Part shown: positions 44,959-56,850 of the stretch, piece after piece | How the letters are laid out: each line of letters opens with the position of its first letter | Position numbering within the stretch: the stretch's first letter is position 1 | Source of the DNA: Nageia nagi | Lineage: Eukaryota; Pinophyta | Reading direction: 5' to 3' | Length of the DNA stretch: 64,000 nt | NCBI GenBank assembly: GCA_050084985.1 | Contig: JBITNC010000001.1 | Span: forward strand, 147,064,001 to 147,128,000 | The notes under the pieces: model-generated | The model's database searches: none | Told to the model about the DNA's origin: nothing | The model's input: the letters and a program-made list of their open reading frames with translations, nothing else | Translations under genes and position numbers: made by a program

Positions 44959-47655
44959 ATGGTTCTCTCTTTCTCATCCCTTGGTGTAAAACTTTTACTT
45001 AATATCAGGAGCTGTAAAACAGTCTGGTGTGGCAATTATCATATTAAATGCAATAGTGTCAATGCATACTCAAAACGAAACCAGAAAAACCCACAGAATA
45101 GTCAACATGGTTTTAGCTTCAGAGAGAACGTTAATGTGGAAGTTAACTTTCTTTGCAAAGAGGGGAAATTGTATGAGGCCTTGGAATTGTTTTCTGTGAT
45201 GGATGCGCATGGGTTTCCAACACGCCCCGAAACATATTGTTTTCTCCTGCAATGTTGCACTAGAAAGAAGGCATTAGCAGAGGGAAAGAGACTTCATGCC
45301 CACATGATACAGAGTGGGATTAAGTTGGATTTGTTTGAATATAGTAACCTTCTTAATATGTATGCTAAATGTGGCAGTTTGGAGGATGCACGACGAGTGT
45401 TTGACAAAATACCTGACCCAGATATGGTCTCGTGGAATGCACTTATTTCGGGGTATGCTCATCATGGTTCCCACAAGGAGGTACTCAAAGAATTCTGTCT
45501 TATGCAAAAGATGGGAATGGTGGCAGATCAGTTTAGTTTTTGCAGTGTTCTGAGCACTTGCGCCAACCTTGGAGATCATGAAAAGGGGCAGCAGATTCAT
45601 ACCCATGTCATAAAATGTGGATTTGGGTCGCAGATATTTGTAGAGAATGCACTTGTTGATATGTATGCTAAATGTGGGAAAATTAAAGCTGCTCACCAAT
45701 TGTTTTGTGAAATCCCCAAGAAGGATGATGTTTCCTGGAATGTGTTGATTGGAGGATACGCTCAAAGTGGGCATGGTGAAGAAGCCTTGAAACTCTTTCG
45801 TGAAATGCAAAGAATGGGGTTTAAGGTGGGGAAGTATTCGTTTGGTAGTGTTCTCAAGGCATGTGGTAGTGCTGTGCTGCCAGAGCAGGGAAGGCAAGTC
45901 CATGCTTGCATTGTGAAAAATGCATATGTGTCAAGTGCCCATGTGGCTACTGCTATTCTCGACATGTATGGAAAATGTGGGAGAGTGGAAGATGCTCACC
46001 AATTGTTCGATGGGATGACGGAGAAAGGAGAAGTTTTGTGGAATGCATTGATTGCAGGATATGCTCAGAATGGTTATGGTGCAGAGGCCTTGAAACTCTT
46101 TTATCAAATGCAGTGGGCTGGCCCGAAGGCAAGTATTTTCACATTTGGTAGTGTTCTTAAGGCATGCTGCAATATCAAAGCTTTGGAACAAGGCAGGCAG
46201 ATTCATGCATGTATCATTAAGGCTGGAGTTGAATCTGATGTTTTAGTGGGGAGTGCAATTGTGGATATGTATGCCAAGTGTGTGAGCATACAAGATGCTT
46301 TAGCAATGTTCTATAAAATGTCTGAGAGAAATATAGTTACATGGAATACCATGATTGCTGGGCTTTGTCAAAATGTGTATGATGAGACATCATCTATAAA
46401 ATATGATGTAGAGGCACTGAACCTTTTTTGTAAAATGCAGCAGGCAGACATGAAGTCAAATCCCTTCACTATCTCCAGTGTTCTTGGAGCATGTACCAAG
46501 TTAGCTTCTTTATCACAAGGCAGACAAGTCCATGGTCACATAATAAAAAATAGCTTTGGGTTAGATGAATTTGTAGTAAGTGCCCTGGTTGATATGTATG
46601 CTAAATGTGGGGCCATAGATGATGCATACAAATGTTTTGTAAAAGTGCCAAAATGTGATGTTGTCTCATGGAATGCAATGGTTGCAGGATACGCGCAGAA
46701 TGGGGAAGGTGAAAATGCCTCAAGACTATTTAAACAACTGCTAAGAGAAGGCATCGAACCAGATCAGGCCACATTTAACACTATGTTAAGGGTATGTGCA
46801 ACCATATCAGCTTTGGAACAGGGCAAGCAATTACACACATGCACGATAAAAACTGGATTTCAACCATGGATTGTTGTTGGAAATGCGCTTGTTGACATGT
46901 ATGCAAAGTGTGGAAGTATTGAAGATGCACACAAATGTTTTAAAGAAATGCCTAAACAAGATACCATTTCATGGACTTTGCTGATTTCAGGGTATGCTCA
47001 GCATGGATTTGGTAAAGAAGCCCTCCAACTTTTTGAACAAATGCAACAAAACGGAGTGAAACCAAACGAAATAACATTTCTTAGTGTTCTATTTGCTTGT
47101 AGCCATGCAGGTCTAGTGAACGAAGGTTGTAATTACTTTGCTTCTATGACTAAAGATCATGGTATCCTGCCAAGAGTTGATCACTGTGCATGCATTGTTG
47201 ATCTTCTTGGTCGTGCTGGGTGTCTGGATGAGGCAGAGCTGTTCATCAAGAAGATGAAATTGAAATCTGATGCTGTGGTGTGGCGTGCATTGCTGAGCGC
47301 CTGCAAAGTCCATGGCAACTTAGTTATAGGTAAACGGGCAGCAGAATATGTTCTAGAGTTGGAACCACATGATACCTCAACATATGTGTTGCTTTCCAAT
47401 ATTTATACCTCAGTTGGAAAGTGGAATGAAGCAACAACACTAAGAAATATGATGAAAGGTAAGGGGATGAAGAAAGAGGCTGGTCTGAGCTGGATTGAAA
47501 TCAGCAACAAAGTTCATTCCTTTGCTGCACGAGATAGATCACACCCACAAACAGAAAGTATATATGCAGAACTAGATAGATTATCGCAGCGAATGAAAGA
47601 AGTAGGGTATGCCCCAGGCAATTTTTTTGCAATGGATGATATGGGGTATGGGTAG
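44959..47655 (+). CDS. PLS-class pentatricopeptide repeat protein, E/E+ type, DYW missing
   Basis: Intact intronless frame of 898 codons. The first ~50 residues are basic, Ser/Asn-rich and poor in acids, as in organelle-targeting peptides, so the protein probably enters mitochondria or plastids. PLS repeats fill residues ~50-760: the L-motif helix (V/I)DMYAKCG with variants recurs about seven times, alternating with SWNALI(S/A)GYAQ and GSVLKAC blocks. The E1/E2 region follows (ALLSACKVHGN, YVLLSNIYTSVGKWNEA, GLSWIEISNKVHSF, then RSHPQTESIYAEL). PLS-E/DYW proteins bind organelle RNA at a set sequence and guide C-to-U editing. Translation stops at DDMGYG, just where a DYW cytidine-deaminase domain would start, so activity would need a DYW partner supplied in trans. 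The start is the first Met of the frame. It lies about 550 bp from a retroelement that is transcribed away from it. Confidence 0.93.
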   Translation: MVLSFSSLGVKLLLNIRSCKTVWCGNYHIKCNSVNAYSKRNQKNPQNSQHGFSFRENVNVEVNFLCKEGKLYEALELFSVMDAHGFPTRPETYCFLLQCCTRKKALAEGKRLHAHMIQSGIKLDLFEYSNLLNMYAKCGSLEDARRVFDKIPDPDMVSWNALISGYAHHGSHKEVLKEFCLMQKMGMVADQFSFCSVLSTCANLGDHEKGQQIHTHVIKCGFGSQIFVENALVDMYAKCGKIKAAHQLFCEIPKKDDVSWNVLIGGYAQSGHGEEALKLFREMQRMGFKVGKYSFGSVLKACGSAVLPEQGRQVHACIVKNAYVSSAHVATAILDMYGKCGRVEDAHQLFDGMTEKGEVLWNALIAGYAQNGYGAEALKLFYQMQWAGPKASIFTFGSVLKACCNIKALEQGRQIHACIIKAGVESDVLVGSAIVDMYAKCVSIQDALAMFYKMSERNIVTWNTMIAGLCQNVYDETSSIKYDVEALNLFCKMQQADMKSNPFTISSVLGACTKLASLSQGRQVHGHIIKNSFGLDEFVVSALVDMYAKCGAIDDAYKCFVKVPKCDVVSWNAMVAGYAQNGEGENASRLFKQLLREGIEPDQATFNTMLRVCATISALEQGKQLHTCTIKTGFQPWIVVGNALVDMYAKCGSIEDAHKCFKEMPKQDTISWTLLISGYAQHGFGKEALQLFEQMQQNGVKPNEITFLSVLFACSHAGLVNEGCNYFASMTKDHGILPRVDHCACIVDLLGRAGCLDEAELFIKKMKLKSDAVVWRALLSACKVHGNLVIGKRAAEYVLELEPHDTSTYVLLSNIYTSVGKWNEATTLRNMMKGKGMKKEAGLSWIEISNKVHSFAARDRSHPQTESIYAELDRLSQRMKEVGYAPGNFFAMDDMGYG

Positions 47656-47700
47656 GGATGTTTTCTCTCATATCACAGAAGTAAACTCCCCCCAAATTGA
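47656..47700 (+). pseudogene. possible in-frame relic of the start of a DYW domain
   Basis: Reading on in the PPR frame past the TAG gives LSYHRSKLP (47665-47691), resembling the conserved LCHHSEKLA motif of DYW proteins, and its distance from the last E+ residues is only one codon off the usual. The TAG falls where DYW proteins commonly have Gln. Beyond this the frame is lost (TGA at 47698). Short match, so suggestive only. Confidence 0.4.
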
Positions 47701-49656
47701 GGTTAGTCATACCTCATCTTCCATTATTATTCTGACTGCCTTTGATCAATTGAATGGATTATAGACTTTGATTAACTGCATTTTAGCATAGATCCTCGTT
47801 ATTTGAGTACAAAACAACCATGTATTTTTTGCATATCATTTATGATTTATGGAGACACCCTCAGGTTCTGATCATTTACATAAACCTCTGCTATATAAGT
47901 TATCTAAGATCATCACCGATAAAGAGTTATTAGTCCTTGCATTTGGCTGAGCAATTAAACAGGGCAAATATATATGCTATCCATCACTCCTTTATTTATA
48001 TAGTTTTTAAAAGTTCATATTGATTTTAATTTATATCTTTAATGTTTGGAATTCTAATTATCATATACTTATTATTGAGATTTAATAATAATAGAATTAT
48101 CATATTTAATCCATCTTTTTGCTATTGGTACAGAAGTGAAACATTATGTGTATAATCTTCTTCACGTAGACATGAGAACCATTTTGGAGAAACAAATATT
48201 AAAATACTGATTATTTGGCAATTTACTTAAATGTTCTCACAGGGTATAATTAATACTTTTGATCATCACTGTTCATCCACATTTGCCATTCAACATGAAA
48301 TTTTGTACTATAAGCAGTGAAATAAAAAGTCCATTGCCATGGAGAAGCTTTTAACGAAGAAGAACAGCAGCCTAAGGCATCAACCACTTATTGCACTAAA
48401 TCATTTCAGGCAGCAGTTGCAGAAGGCACCGTTACAGAATGTAAGTGATTTACTAGTTCACACAATACATTATAATTGTTGGCTCTTTTCAGATTCTTAC
48501 AATTTGGATGATGAGTAATTGCAGAGGTTACCATGTCTGTTTTTTTTTTCTTTTCCGTTTTTATTGTTCCCTTGTGTTTGTGGTTGTAATTGCAGGCCTT
48601 ATTTTATAGCTTAGTGTTGTTGCAGATTCGTACTATCTCTATTGAAATGTGGTGTGGTAATTTTTGTTGGTATAAGTATTCAAATTAAAACAACACTGGG
48701 TGCATCAAGATGATAGGTTGCTACAAACAGAAGTTTCACTATCTTATGCCCCAAAATCCCTGTTACGATTCAACTAGTACAATTAGCATAAATCACATAC
48801 AAATTCCAAATTAAATATTACAGTGGCAGTAAGTAATAGCAGCGCAAGCAATATAACCCAGTAATTAAGTAGCTCAGATATCTAAAATAAACATATAGAA
48901 ATGCTTGGAGATATCCATCTTGATAACTTTGATACAAATATAGGCACCTTGAAATGGATACGTCTCTGCAATTTCAGATATGTATTTTATATATCTAAGC
49001 AAGTAGCACCCATGGCAATGGTATTTTTTTTTACATATTTTCATAATTTAACATTAAAGCCTATCTTTTAGTATACTTCTATTTGCAATATTAAAGTTTA
49101 TATATTTGAATATTTAATAAAAAAGTATAAGATTTTGCACAATTAAAAAGTTAATGATTGTGAATATCATGCATTAGATCTAAAAATCAATGGGATTGGT
49201 GATAAGGTCAACAAATTGAATGATGCATTTTTCACAAAGTAATATTATCATTCCAAGGATTTAAGATTTTGTTCTTCTTTTCTTCTTTTGGCAACTCCTT
49301 TCCATGTCTTTAATTTTTCATAATAGCCATATGAAAAGGGAGGTAAGATTCTTAATCCATCCAAGGACTAGACACATGAGATAACCACTAAGGTTAAATA
49401 TTGCCTTTTTAGAAGTCTTATATCTATTTTACTTTCTTAACTGTAAAGCCTTGTGATTTATGTATTTTTAAACCCTATTCAAGATGTATTTACAATTTTC
49501 GTATGCACCCACTTTCAATAGGTCTAATTAATCCAATCGGATTATTTGAAGAAAACTAGACATTTTTGGAATGGGAATTTGGGTCAGATTTTCATGCTTG
49601 AATGTTTAGGATGGATTTGAAATCGGCTTGTGTCTTTGGCCTCATCATACAACAAG
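47701..49656. other. intergenic DNA downstream of the PPR gene
   Basis: No supported gene. It is less repeat-like than the rest. 48330-48450 is richer in G and C with phrases such as CAGGCAGCAGTTGCAGAAGG before a GTAAGT, which could be a small exon or 3' UTR piece, but this cannot be shown. Confidence 0.35.
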
Positions 49657-49875
49657 GGTATATTGGCCTTGGCAGATGATAGTAGTATCTTAGCCTTTGA
49701 TGGACGACAAGGGTATCTTGGCCTTGGCAAATGATAAGAGTGTCTTGGTCTTAACGGATGGTAAGTGTATCTTGGCCTTGGTGGATGATAGGGGTATCTT
49801 GGCCTTAACAACTGACAAGGGTATCTTGGTCTTGGTGGTTGATAGGGATATTTTGGCTTTACTCTTGATCAAATT
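49657..49875 (+). repeat. 27-bp minisatellite, about eight units
   Basis: Units start near 49658, 49685, 49713, 49740, 49767, 49794, 49821 and 49847 with consensus GTATCTTGGCCTTGGTGGAT plus GATAAGG. Spacing is 27 bp with one 28-bp step. Because 27 is a multiple of three, it keeps several frames open and yields repetitive 9-residue peptides on both strands. These are not evidence of a gene. Confidence 0.85.
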
Positions 49876-51039
49876 ATGTGCCCCATGCTATGTTCACAAG
49901 AATCTATTTTTTGAATAATATGAGTTTAGCTCCTTCTACTTTTGTATGCCCTTCCCTTCAATAAAATTTTAAATTCAATTGGTAGTCCTTGAAGTAACAC
50001 ATTCATAACTATGGTAAATATGTTATATACTCATTTTTCTCCCTATGATGTGCTGTCAGTATAACATTAACAACTTGTAAATGAAACATCATTCAAGTTT
50101 GATTTCATTTAGTTCCATTTAGGAAATAGTAAAGCTAAGGAAGGGAGGTTGAATATAGTCTATCTTGTGCATAGCCTCATGGATTTGAAACAATTCAAAC
50201 AGATTTCAGATCTTCTCTATAAAGTTCCTCGTACCTTGGGAGATATGCATTTATTAATGTTGTTAATAAAAATCCTTTCCTCTGCATGTCTACTCTTGTT
50301 AATGGCTCAAAGAAGCATGCAAGCCTTTCTCCTTTCTCTTTGCATTCTCTTTAAAGTGTTGTGCCATTGGAAAATATATATAAAAACATCCAAGTTGTAT
50401 TATTAATGTCAATGTTACCAAACTTTAATATGATTTAATAGATCTAGGATCTCCTTTACAGATGAAGCTTAAGCATTGAAGGTCTCTCTACTGTATTTCT
50501 AGCTTAATAGAGATTCTCTAGTTGAGTGCTACTTCAGTAATGTATAAGAATAATATGCAATAAATGTTTTAAGAATTAACATCACCTCTATCCAAAAAGA
50601 GATATCTCAAAATTCCCCTGCATCGACCATGGTCTCATGCACACTACTCATGTTTTTCCTTAGTAAAATATTAGTTGATTTTTGGTGTATTCCACCTTTA
50701 ATGTTGTATACCATATTGAAGCTTATATTTTATTATGTATGGTCTTAATATAAAGTAATATGATGCCTAATCTTGTTTATATTATTAGAATATAATTGTA
50801 GTGTTGAAGAATTAATAATTAAGGTGTGAATATTATTAGACTATAATTGTAGTGATGAAGAATTAATAATTAATATGGTGTGACTTTATTTTGAGTAAGA
50901 TTATATTTCTTTGATAAATGATGAAGATATTGATACAAAATTATTCAAGATTATGTAACATAATTTAATGCATAAGAAGTTTTTTAAGCATTTCTAGAGT
51001 GAATTTGAACTCAATCATATTTAAGGATGAATTGCAAAT
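49876..51039. other. AT-rich intergenic DNA
   Basis: No supported gene. A short direct duplication of about 51 bp (ATTATTAGA, then TATAATTGTAGTG and GAAGAATTAATAATTAA) lies at 50781-50883. Confidence 0.4.
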
Positions 51040-53397
51040 GTTGTAGTTCATGTGACCAAGGAAGGGAGGACTTAAAAATCTCCTAGGATTCATAGAATGA
51101 GTTTTGAGAATTAGATGCCATATAGTTAAATATATTTGCATCATAGTCATAAATAATATGAGGGATTATCCTGATCCTCAAACTCTTAAGCTCTTTAGTA
51201 CTTGAACCAATACCTTTGATTCTTGGGAGATACTCAAAATATGAAGACAAAGATTCTACATCAAGAGGTTGAAAAGGGGTTGAATAAATCTAAATGAAGA
51301 TTTGAATATATACTATATATTTGCTCATTTAAGAATTTTAAGGTACCCTCTTGTAAATGATAAGGGTTATCCTCATTTAATATAATTTAACATCTTCATG
51401 TAATAATTTGAAAGAATACAAGTTTGGTGGAAACTTCTTGAAAAGCTTTCAGGTTTAATTAGATGGGTATAATCTAGTCTTTAGTATGTTCTTATTAAGA
51501 ACTCTTAAATGCTAATGTAGAAACTCCAAAGATAATTCCATATGAAGGTAGTTAATAGAAAAATGAGTAATATGAATTTAAGGGTCATAAATAACATCTT
51601 TATTTATATCAAATGAAATGATACTTAGGTATTAAATGAGTTAATCCTAGTATCACTACATAAAATGAAAATATAGATAGAATGTGATATCTAATAGGAT
51701 AATTATCATCTTATCTCTTTCATGAGTGTAAATTCCATTATCCTAATGTTGTCTCATGATCCACATTACCTAAAGAAGAATTTGAATACAATAAGAATGT
51801 TTTAGTAGTATTAACTAGAAGGGGATACACTAAAACAAATTCAAACTTTAAGGATTTATATTATTCTTCTGATCAAATGTAATTTGTTATCTATAGTTAC
51901 AAGTTTAACTATTTAGGTAAGTAAAACTCATAAAGATAATCCTAAACTAAATTAGGTGAAGAAGTTTAATTTTAAACCTTACCAATAAGTTGTAAATAAT
52001 AGAAAGGGATTAAAATAGGATAAAACAAGATTAGTTTTAAGTAGAGTGTTAAATTATCATTCATAATCATAATGCTCCTATGATTCATTGAAAAAGTTTA
52101 GAGACATTGGTTTAATGGTAAACCCTAATAATGATTCATAAATACCTAATAGATATGATAATGTAATATACAAGTAATGATAGAAGGAAGAGATAAACTC
52201 GATAACAACCCTGATGAAAGAAAAACTTTAAAAGAATCAATTTGACCCAAAAGGAAAGTTTTGGATGGATTAAGTAATGAATATGGTGTGGAATATTTGT
52301 TGGTTGAACCTTCTTCATTAAACAAAATTCTAAAAGAATATACCTTGAGTAAGGACCACTTCGCATCATACTTCCTTTATAGAAGTAGTTGACTTTAGTG
52401 TCATCTCAAGGCATATTACTAAACACTAGTATGAGAACTTTTGTAAAGTAGTATTAATTACATAGTACCATATGTATGGTATATTTATAGTGCTTCTAGA
52501 TAACTTGTGTGACTTCCTAAGCAAGTTTTTTTGAGTCTTCTTGCATACTCTTTGCTTATTGATTTTAAACCTGAAGTATTATTTATTTTAATACCTCATC
52601 ATAGTACAAACTTAGAACTTATATTCCTAATAATTGATTTGGGATTAGTTATCTTAAGATCATTAGGTCATGGATGCTTTTAATTTTTTTAACCTTGATT
52701 TAAATTAATTAGACTATACAAACCACTCTAGGGTATTGCTTTAATACTAATGGATCTCAAAAATATGGGCAGAAGGACGTCAAATTACATGGTGAACCTA
52801 GCCAACAAATATGGGGAGGCTAGTGTCTCATATCTGAGATAGGGTGTTGAATGAGGATATTAGTTGATAAAACTACAGTTACTAGGTGAAGGTAATTTTG
52901 TAGTCATACTAGTTATAATTAACCACATGGGAGTATGATGACTATTCCATAGGCGATGACATTACTCGCTCATAAGGAAGTTTTCTTAAGATAAACTATT
53001 TGCTCCTATGAGTTAGAGGGTTAACATCAAGTGAGGATGTGTAATCTAGTGGACGTGCATTCTCTCAGGTGATATGGTCTCTAAGTAGGAAACCACTATG
53101 TTGTGTCCAAAATGTCTACTACATAATTTTTGAAGTAGACATGGTGGAGTCACATATGAGGTGTCTCCTCAACAACATGAGCATTATGGAGTGAATAACA
53201 TAAGAGATTTAATTAGGGTTAGATAATCTAAACTTTATCCAATATTGCCATGTTGGTGCTGATTGGCTAAGATCATTGATTAGCTCATGTGGATCACTTG
53301 AATCCATTCCAAGATCTTTCAAGTGTTTAAACTAATAAAAAAAATTAGTTCTAAAATTTTAGAGTTTTGAATGGAAAGAATAGATGGATGTGTTATA
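51040..53397 (+). repeat. diverged LTR of the gypsy A family
   Basis: Collinear with the right half of the gypsy A LTR (about 16640-18497 or 7530-9331): GTGACCAAGGAAGGGAGG near 51050, ATGGTGAACCTAGCCAAC near 52783, the GATGACTATTCCATAGGCGATG stretch near 52940, and CCATGTTGGTGCTGA near 53250. It ends GTGTTATA at about 53397, close to the GTGTTACA end of gypsy A. It is much more diverged than the gypsy A LTRs. No internal gypsy region follows, so it is a solo or truncated LTR. The left edge is approximate. Confidence 0.65.
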
Positions 53398-53469
53398 AAG
53401 GATTACTTATCTTGTAGTGTTTGATAAGTATATGGTTCTTCTAGAAATTTATTAAGTTATCCATTTCTG

Positions 53470-54300
53470 AGTTTGATGGCGCATACTATGAATATTGGAG
53501 TTTAAAAATGAAGACTTTATTGATGGGTAATGGTTTGTGGGATATTGATAAGGATGATTATATTGAACTAGTTGATTATAGCACTTTTCAAGTTATTGAC
53601 ATGACAATAAGGAAGGATAAAAAAAAGTGGAATTATTTAGCTCTCTATCATCTTCAATATTCTATTTATTATAGTATCCTTCCTAGGATTACTAGTTGTA
53701 CAATAGCTACACAAGCATGAAAGGATTTAAAAGATGGATATCAAGGATGTAACTCAATAAAGCAAGTAAAATTATAAACTTTGAGAAGAGATATTGAGAA
53801 TTTGAAGAATCAAGAAAGAAAAGGGGCTAGATATTATTGTGTAAAAGTGAAGGTTATTATCAACAAAATGATAATTTTTGGAGAAGATCTTAATAAGGAG
53901 GTTATGATCAAGAAGGTGTTAAGAAAACTTACCCTAAATAGAACCATATTTCTATCATCATTATAGAAAACAAAAATTTACTTGCTCTTGAATTTGATCA
54001 GTTGATTAGCTTGGATCATTTTTCATGAAGGGAGGCTAAAAGAACCTACTATTGGAGGAATTGAGGAGGATATAATTTATTTCAAGGATACTGATGTGTG
54101 TTCTTATGGAGAAAGAAGTATAAATGGTAACAAAGGGAGAGGTATGAATTCTTCTAGAGGAAAGGAAGAGTTAGAGGTGGTTCAAATACAAGGGGAAGAG
54201 GTAGAGATAAAACTAATAAGAATAATATGCAATGCTATCATTACAATAAATATGGAAACTTTGAAAGAGAGTGTAGACTTGAAACTGGTAATGAAGGGAG
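53470..54300 (+). pseudogene. copia-D gag (decayed)
   Basis: EFDGAYYEYWSLKMKTLLMG begins the typical copia Gag core (open 53508-53720). IENLKNQERKG and GEDLNKEVMIKKVLRKL (53781-53966) continue it. The zinc knuckle at about 54229-54275 reads CYHYNKYGNFERECR, where one Cys has become Tyr and the His has become Asn. A Gly/Arg/Ser-rich linker precedes it, and frameshifts separate the blocks. Confidence 0.7.
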
Positions 54301-54379
54301 GATAACACACTATGATGAAGAAGAAATTAAATAGTTTTTCTTATCATATAGCAAGGTTCATAAGAAAATTCAAGAGATA

Positions 54380-55450
54380 TGGATACTTAATATGGGGTAT
54401 TCCATTCACATGATTGGTAAGGGAGAGATTTTATCTTCCTTGGATCATTCTCATAAATATAGTATCAAGCTTAATGATGATAAAGCATTGAAGATATCAA
54501 CTAGAGAAGTGATGAAATTGAATATAAGAGAAGGGAAAAAGAAGGTTAATGACATATACTATACTCCAAATTTGAAATGCAATTTATTCAATGTAGGATA
54601 AATTATGAAGAAAAATTACACTGTAGTTTTTGAAGATAAAACTATATAACTTATGACAAGAATCATGCAAATAGAGTTGTTATAATTATTCCTATAACAA
54701 ATAATAGTTATTCCCTTTGAGATTTGGAGGATAATGGGAAAAGCTTGCAAACTTGATTATTAAAAATAAGTATCGATTGTGCCATCTCATATTTGGGTAC
54801 TTGAAGTTTATAAATTTAAAGTTGCTTACTTCTTATGAGATGGTATATGGCTTGCCAAATATAAAGAATTTTTATGAATAGTGTACTTTGGGAAAGAATT
54901 CAAGATAGAATTTTTTGAAAGAAAAAGTGTAGAGATCCTTCTATAATCTTTAATGAATTCATTTTGATATTTGTGGGCCAAAACAATCTAAAGTTTAAGT
55001 AAGAAATCCTATTTTCTTACCTTTATTGATGATTTTGTAAGGATGGGTTGGGGTTTTTTCCTAAATAATAAGGATGAAGCATTCCATTTTCATGGAATTA
55101 GGGAATTTTGTTGAGAATCAAAGTGGTTACAACATAAAGTAATTAAGGAGCTATTATGGTGGAGTGTTTTTCTTTAATGAATCCAATTTTATAAAGATGT
55201 TATCATAAAATGGTAACTTACTACTACTTACACTCCATAATAAGATGTAGTAGCAAAATGAAAAATAGAACTCTTGTTAAGATGGTATGGAGTATGTTGT
55301 AAACTATGAAGTTGTAAAATATGTAATGGGATGATACAGTCTAAACATTAGTGTATATCTTGAATAGAAATACAACTATAATCTTGTAGAAGGTGATACC
55401 ATATGAGGTTTGGTGTAAGTAGAAGCCCAATGCTAATCATTTCAAAGTAG
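54380..55450 (+). pseudogene. copia-D protease and integrase remnants
   Basis: The protease site WILNMGYSIHMIG (about 54380) corresponds to W-x-L-D-T/S-G-C/A-S-x-H-M. The catalytic Asp has become Asn. The frame stays open to 54601 (TPNLKCNLFNVG). The integrase part (HFDICGPK near 54950, then LLTFIDDF-like and later eroded pieces) is recognisable only in fragments. Numerous stops and shifts. Confidence 0.55.
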
Positions 55451-56850
55451 TTTTTTTTTTTTTTAATTATTTAGTATATGATAATGTGGTTGATTAAGTT
55501 ATGCTAAAGCTTGATGCTAAGAGTAAAGCATATATTTTCAATAGGTACTATGAGAACACTAAAGTATATATGTTCTATAATCTAAAAAATCATAAAGTTA
55601 TAGTATCTAGATATGCAAATTTTGATGAAGGGGGAGCATATGGTCATAAAAAATAGTATGTAGATTATGGTAGTGTTGGTGGAAGTTCTTCAAATGTATG
55701 GTTAAATATGCAACCTAGCCAAAAAATAAGTGCAACATAGTCTACCATATAGTCCTTATAATAATCCCAAATCAAGTATTACTAGTACCTCATTAGTGAT
55801 AGCTCTCCAAATATTTTTCTTTTTGATGTGAGGAAAACCAAGGGAGGTAAACATATACTTCAATATCAACTACCACTCAAGTGTTTGAAGAGAATATTGA
55901 ACCCAAGATGAAAGATCTATAAGAAAAATCATGAAGATACTATAAAGCATAACTTACATTATCTGATTGAATGATAAATGGATGCCTTGCTTAAATAGAA
56001 AGAGAAATGAATAACAATGATACGATTGGTTTACATGGATCATGATCTCAACTTTAGGATCATAACAAACTAGATAAAGATGAAAAATTACCTAAAAGGG
56101 TATTTACATTAATACCACCTTAAGTGATACTAGAGAGGAGTGTAGATAACTAAATAAAGATGAGTCCAAACAATTAAAATTGATGAGGTAATCATGTACA
56201 ATAAATATCATATAATAATTTGAAAAGCTCTCTTATAGATGATGAAAAATCAAATGGAAAAAATCATCTACGAGAAGATAAAGGAAGGTGGAGAGGAAGG
56301 AGTCCTTATCAATACCCCCCTAAAGATAAATTTCTTAACTACAATCAAGTAGGATAAGGTAAATATATTTGTACTATGTATAATCACCTACAATGAATAA
56401 AATCCATATGATTGGTTTACATAGATCATACTCTAAACTGTAGGATCATAATAAACTAGATAAAAATGATATATCATTTAGGGAGGAGTGTGGATAACTA
56501 AATAAATATGAGTCCTAGTAAATAGGCCTGATGAGATACTCATGTACAATTGCTATCACACAAATATATAAAAAACTCTCTTATATATGATGAAAAATCA
56601 CATAGGAAAAAATCATATTCCATAAGAGAGAGAGGAAGGTGGAGAGAAAGGAGTCCTCATCAATAGGTTTGGATATAAATTTTTATAAATGAATCATAAG
56701 AAGTGAAGCTTAAAAAATAAATGAATTCATTCAAAGACATGAGAAGATGCACATATATGATGATGAAGATGGTGGCGAACCAAAAGGTGATGTTGTGAAG
56801 TATGTCTTGATAACTATTTCTAATTTCAAACCTATTATGAATATATTTGT
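55451..56850 (+). other. copia-D variable region between integrase and RT
   Basis: No readable domain. It holds the direct duplication listed separately and many stops. Confidence 0.4.
56024..56665 (+). repeat. tandem direct duplication, 386-bp offset
   Basis: 56024-56315 and 56410-56665 share GATTGGTTTACAT(G/A)GATCAT, GGAGGAGTGT(A/G)GATAACTAA and GAAGGTGGAGAG...GGAGTCCT in the same order. The copies differ by small gaps, so the event is old. Confidence 0.7.

Noticed and set aside
45274-46206. Long ORFs on the minus strand and in other frames under the PPR gene
   Set aside because: They are shadows of the PPR repeats. The 898-codon plus frame has all family motifs in order.
49584-49918. Three overlapping ORFs with Pro/Arg/Tyr-rich or Lys/Ser-rich repeats
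   Set aside because: They arise from the 27-bp minisatellite, whose period keeps several frames open. No gene signals surround them.
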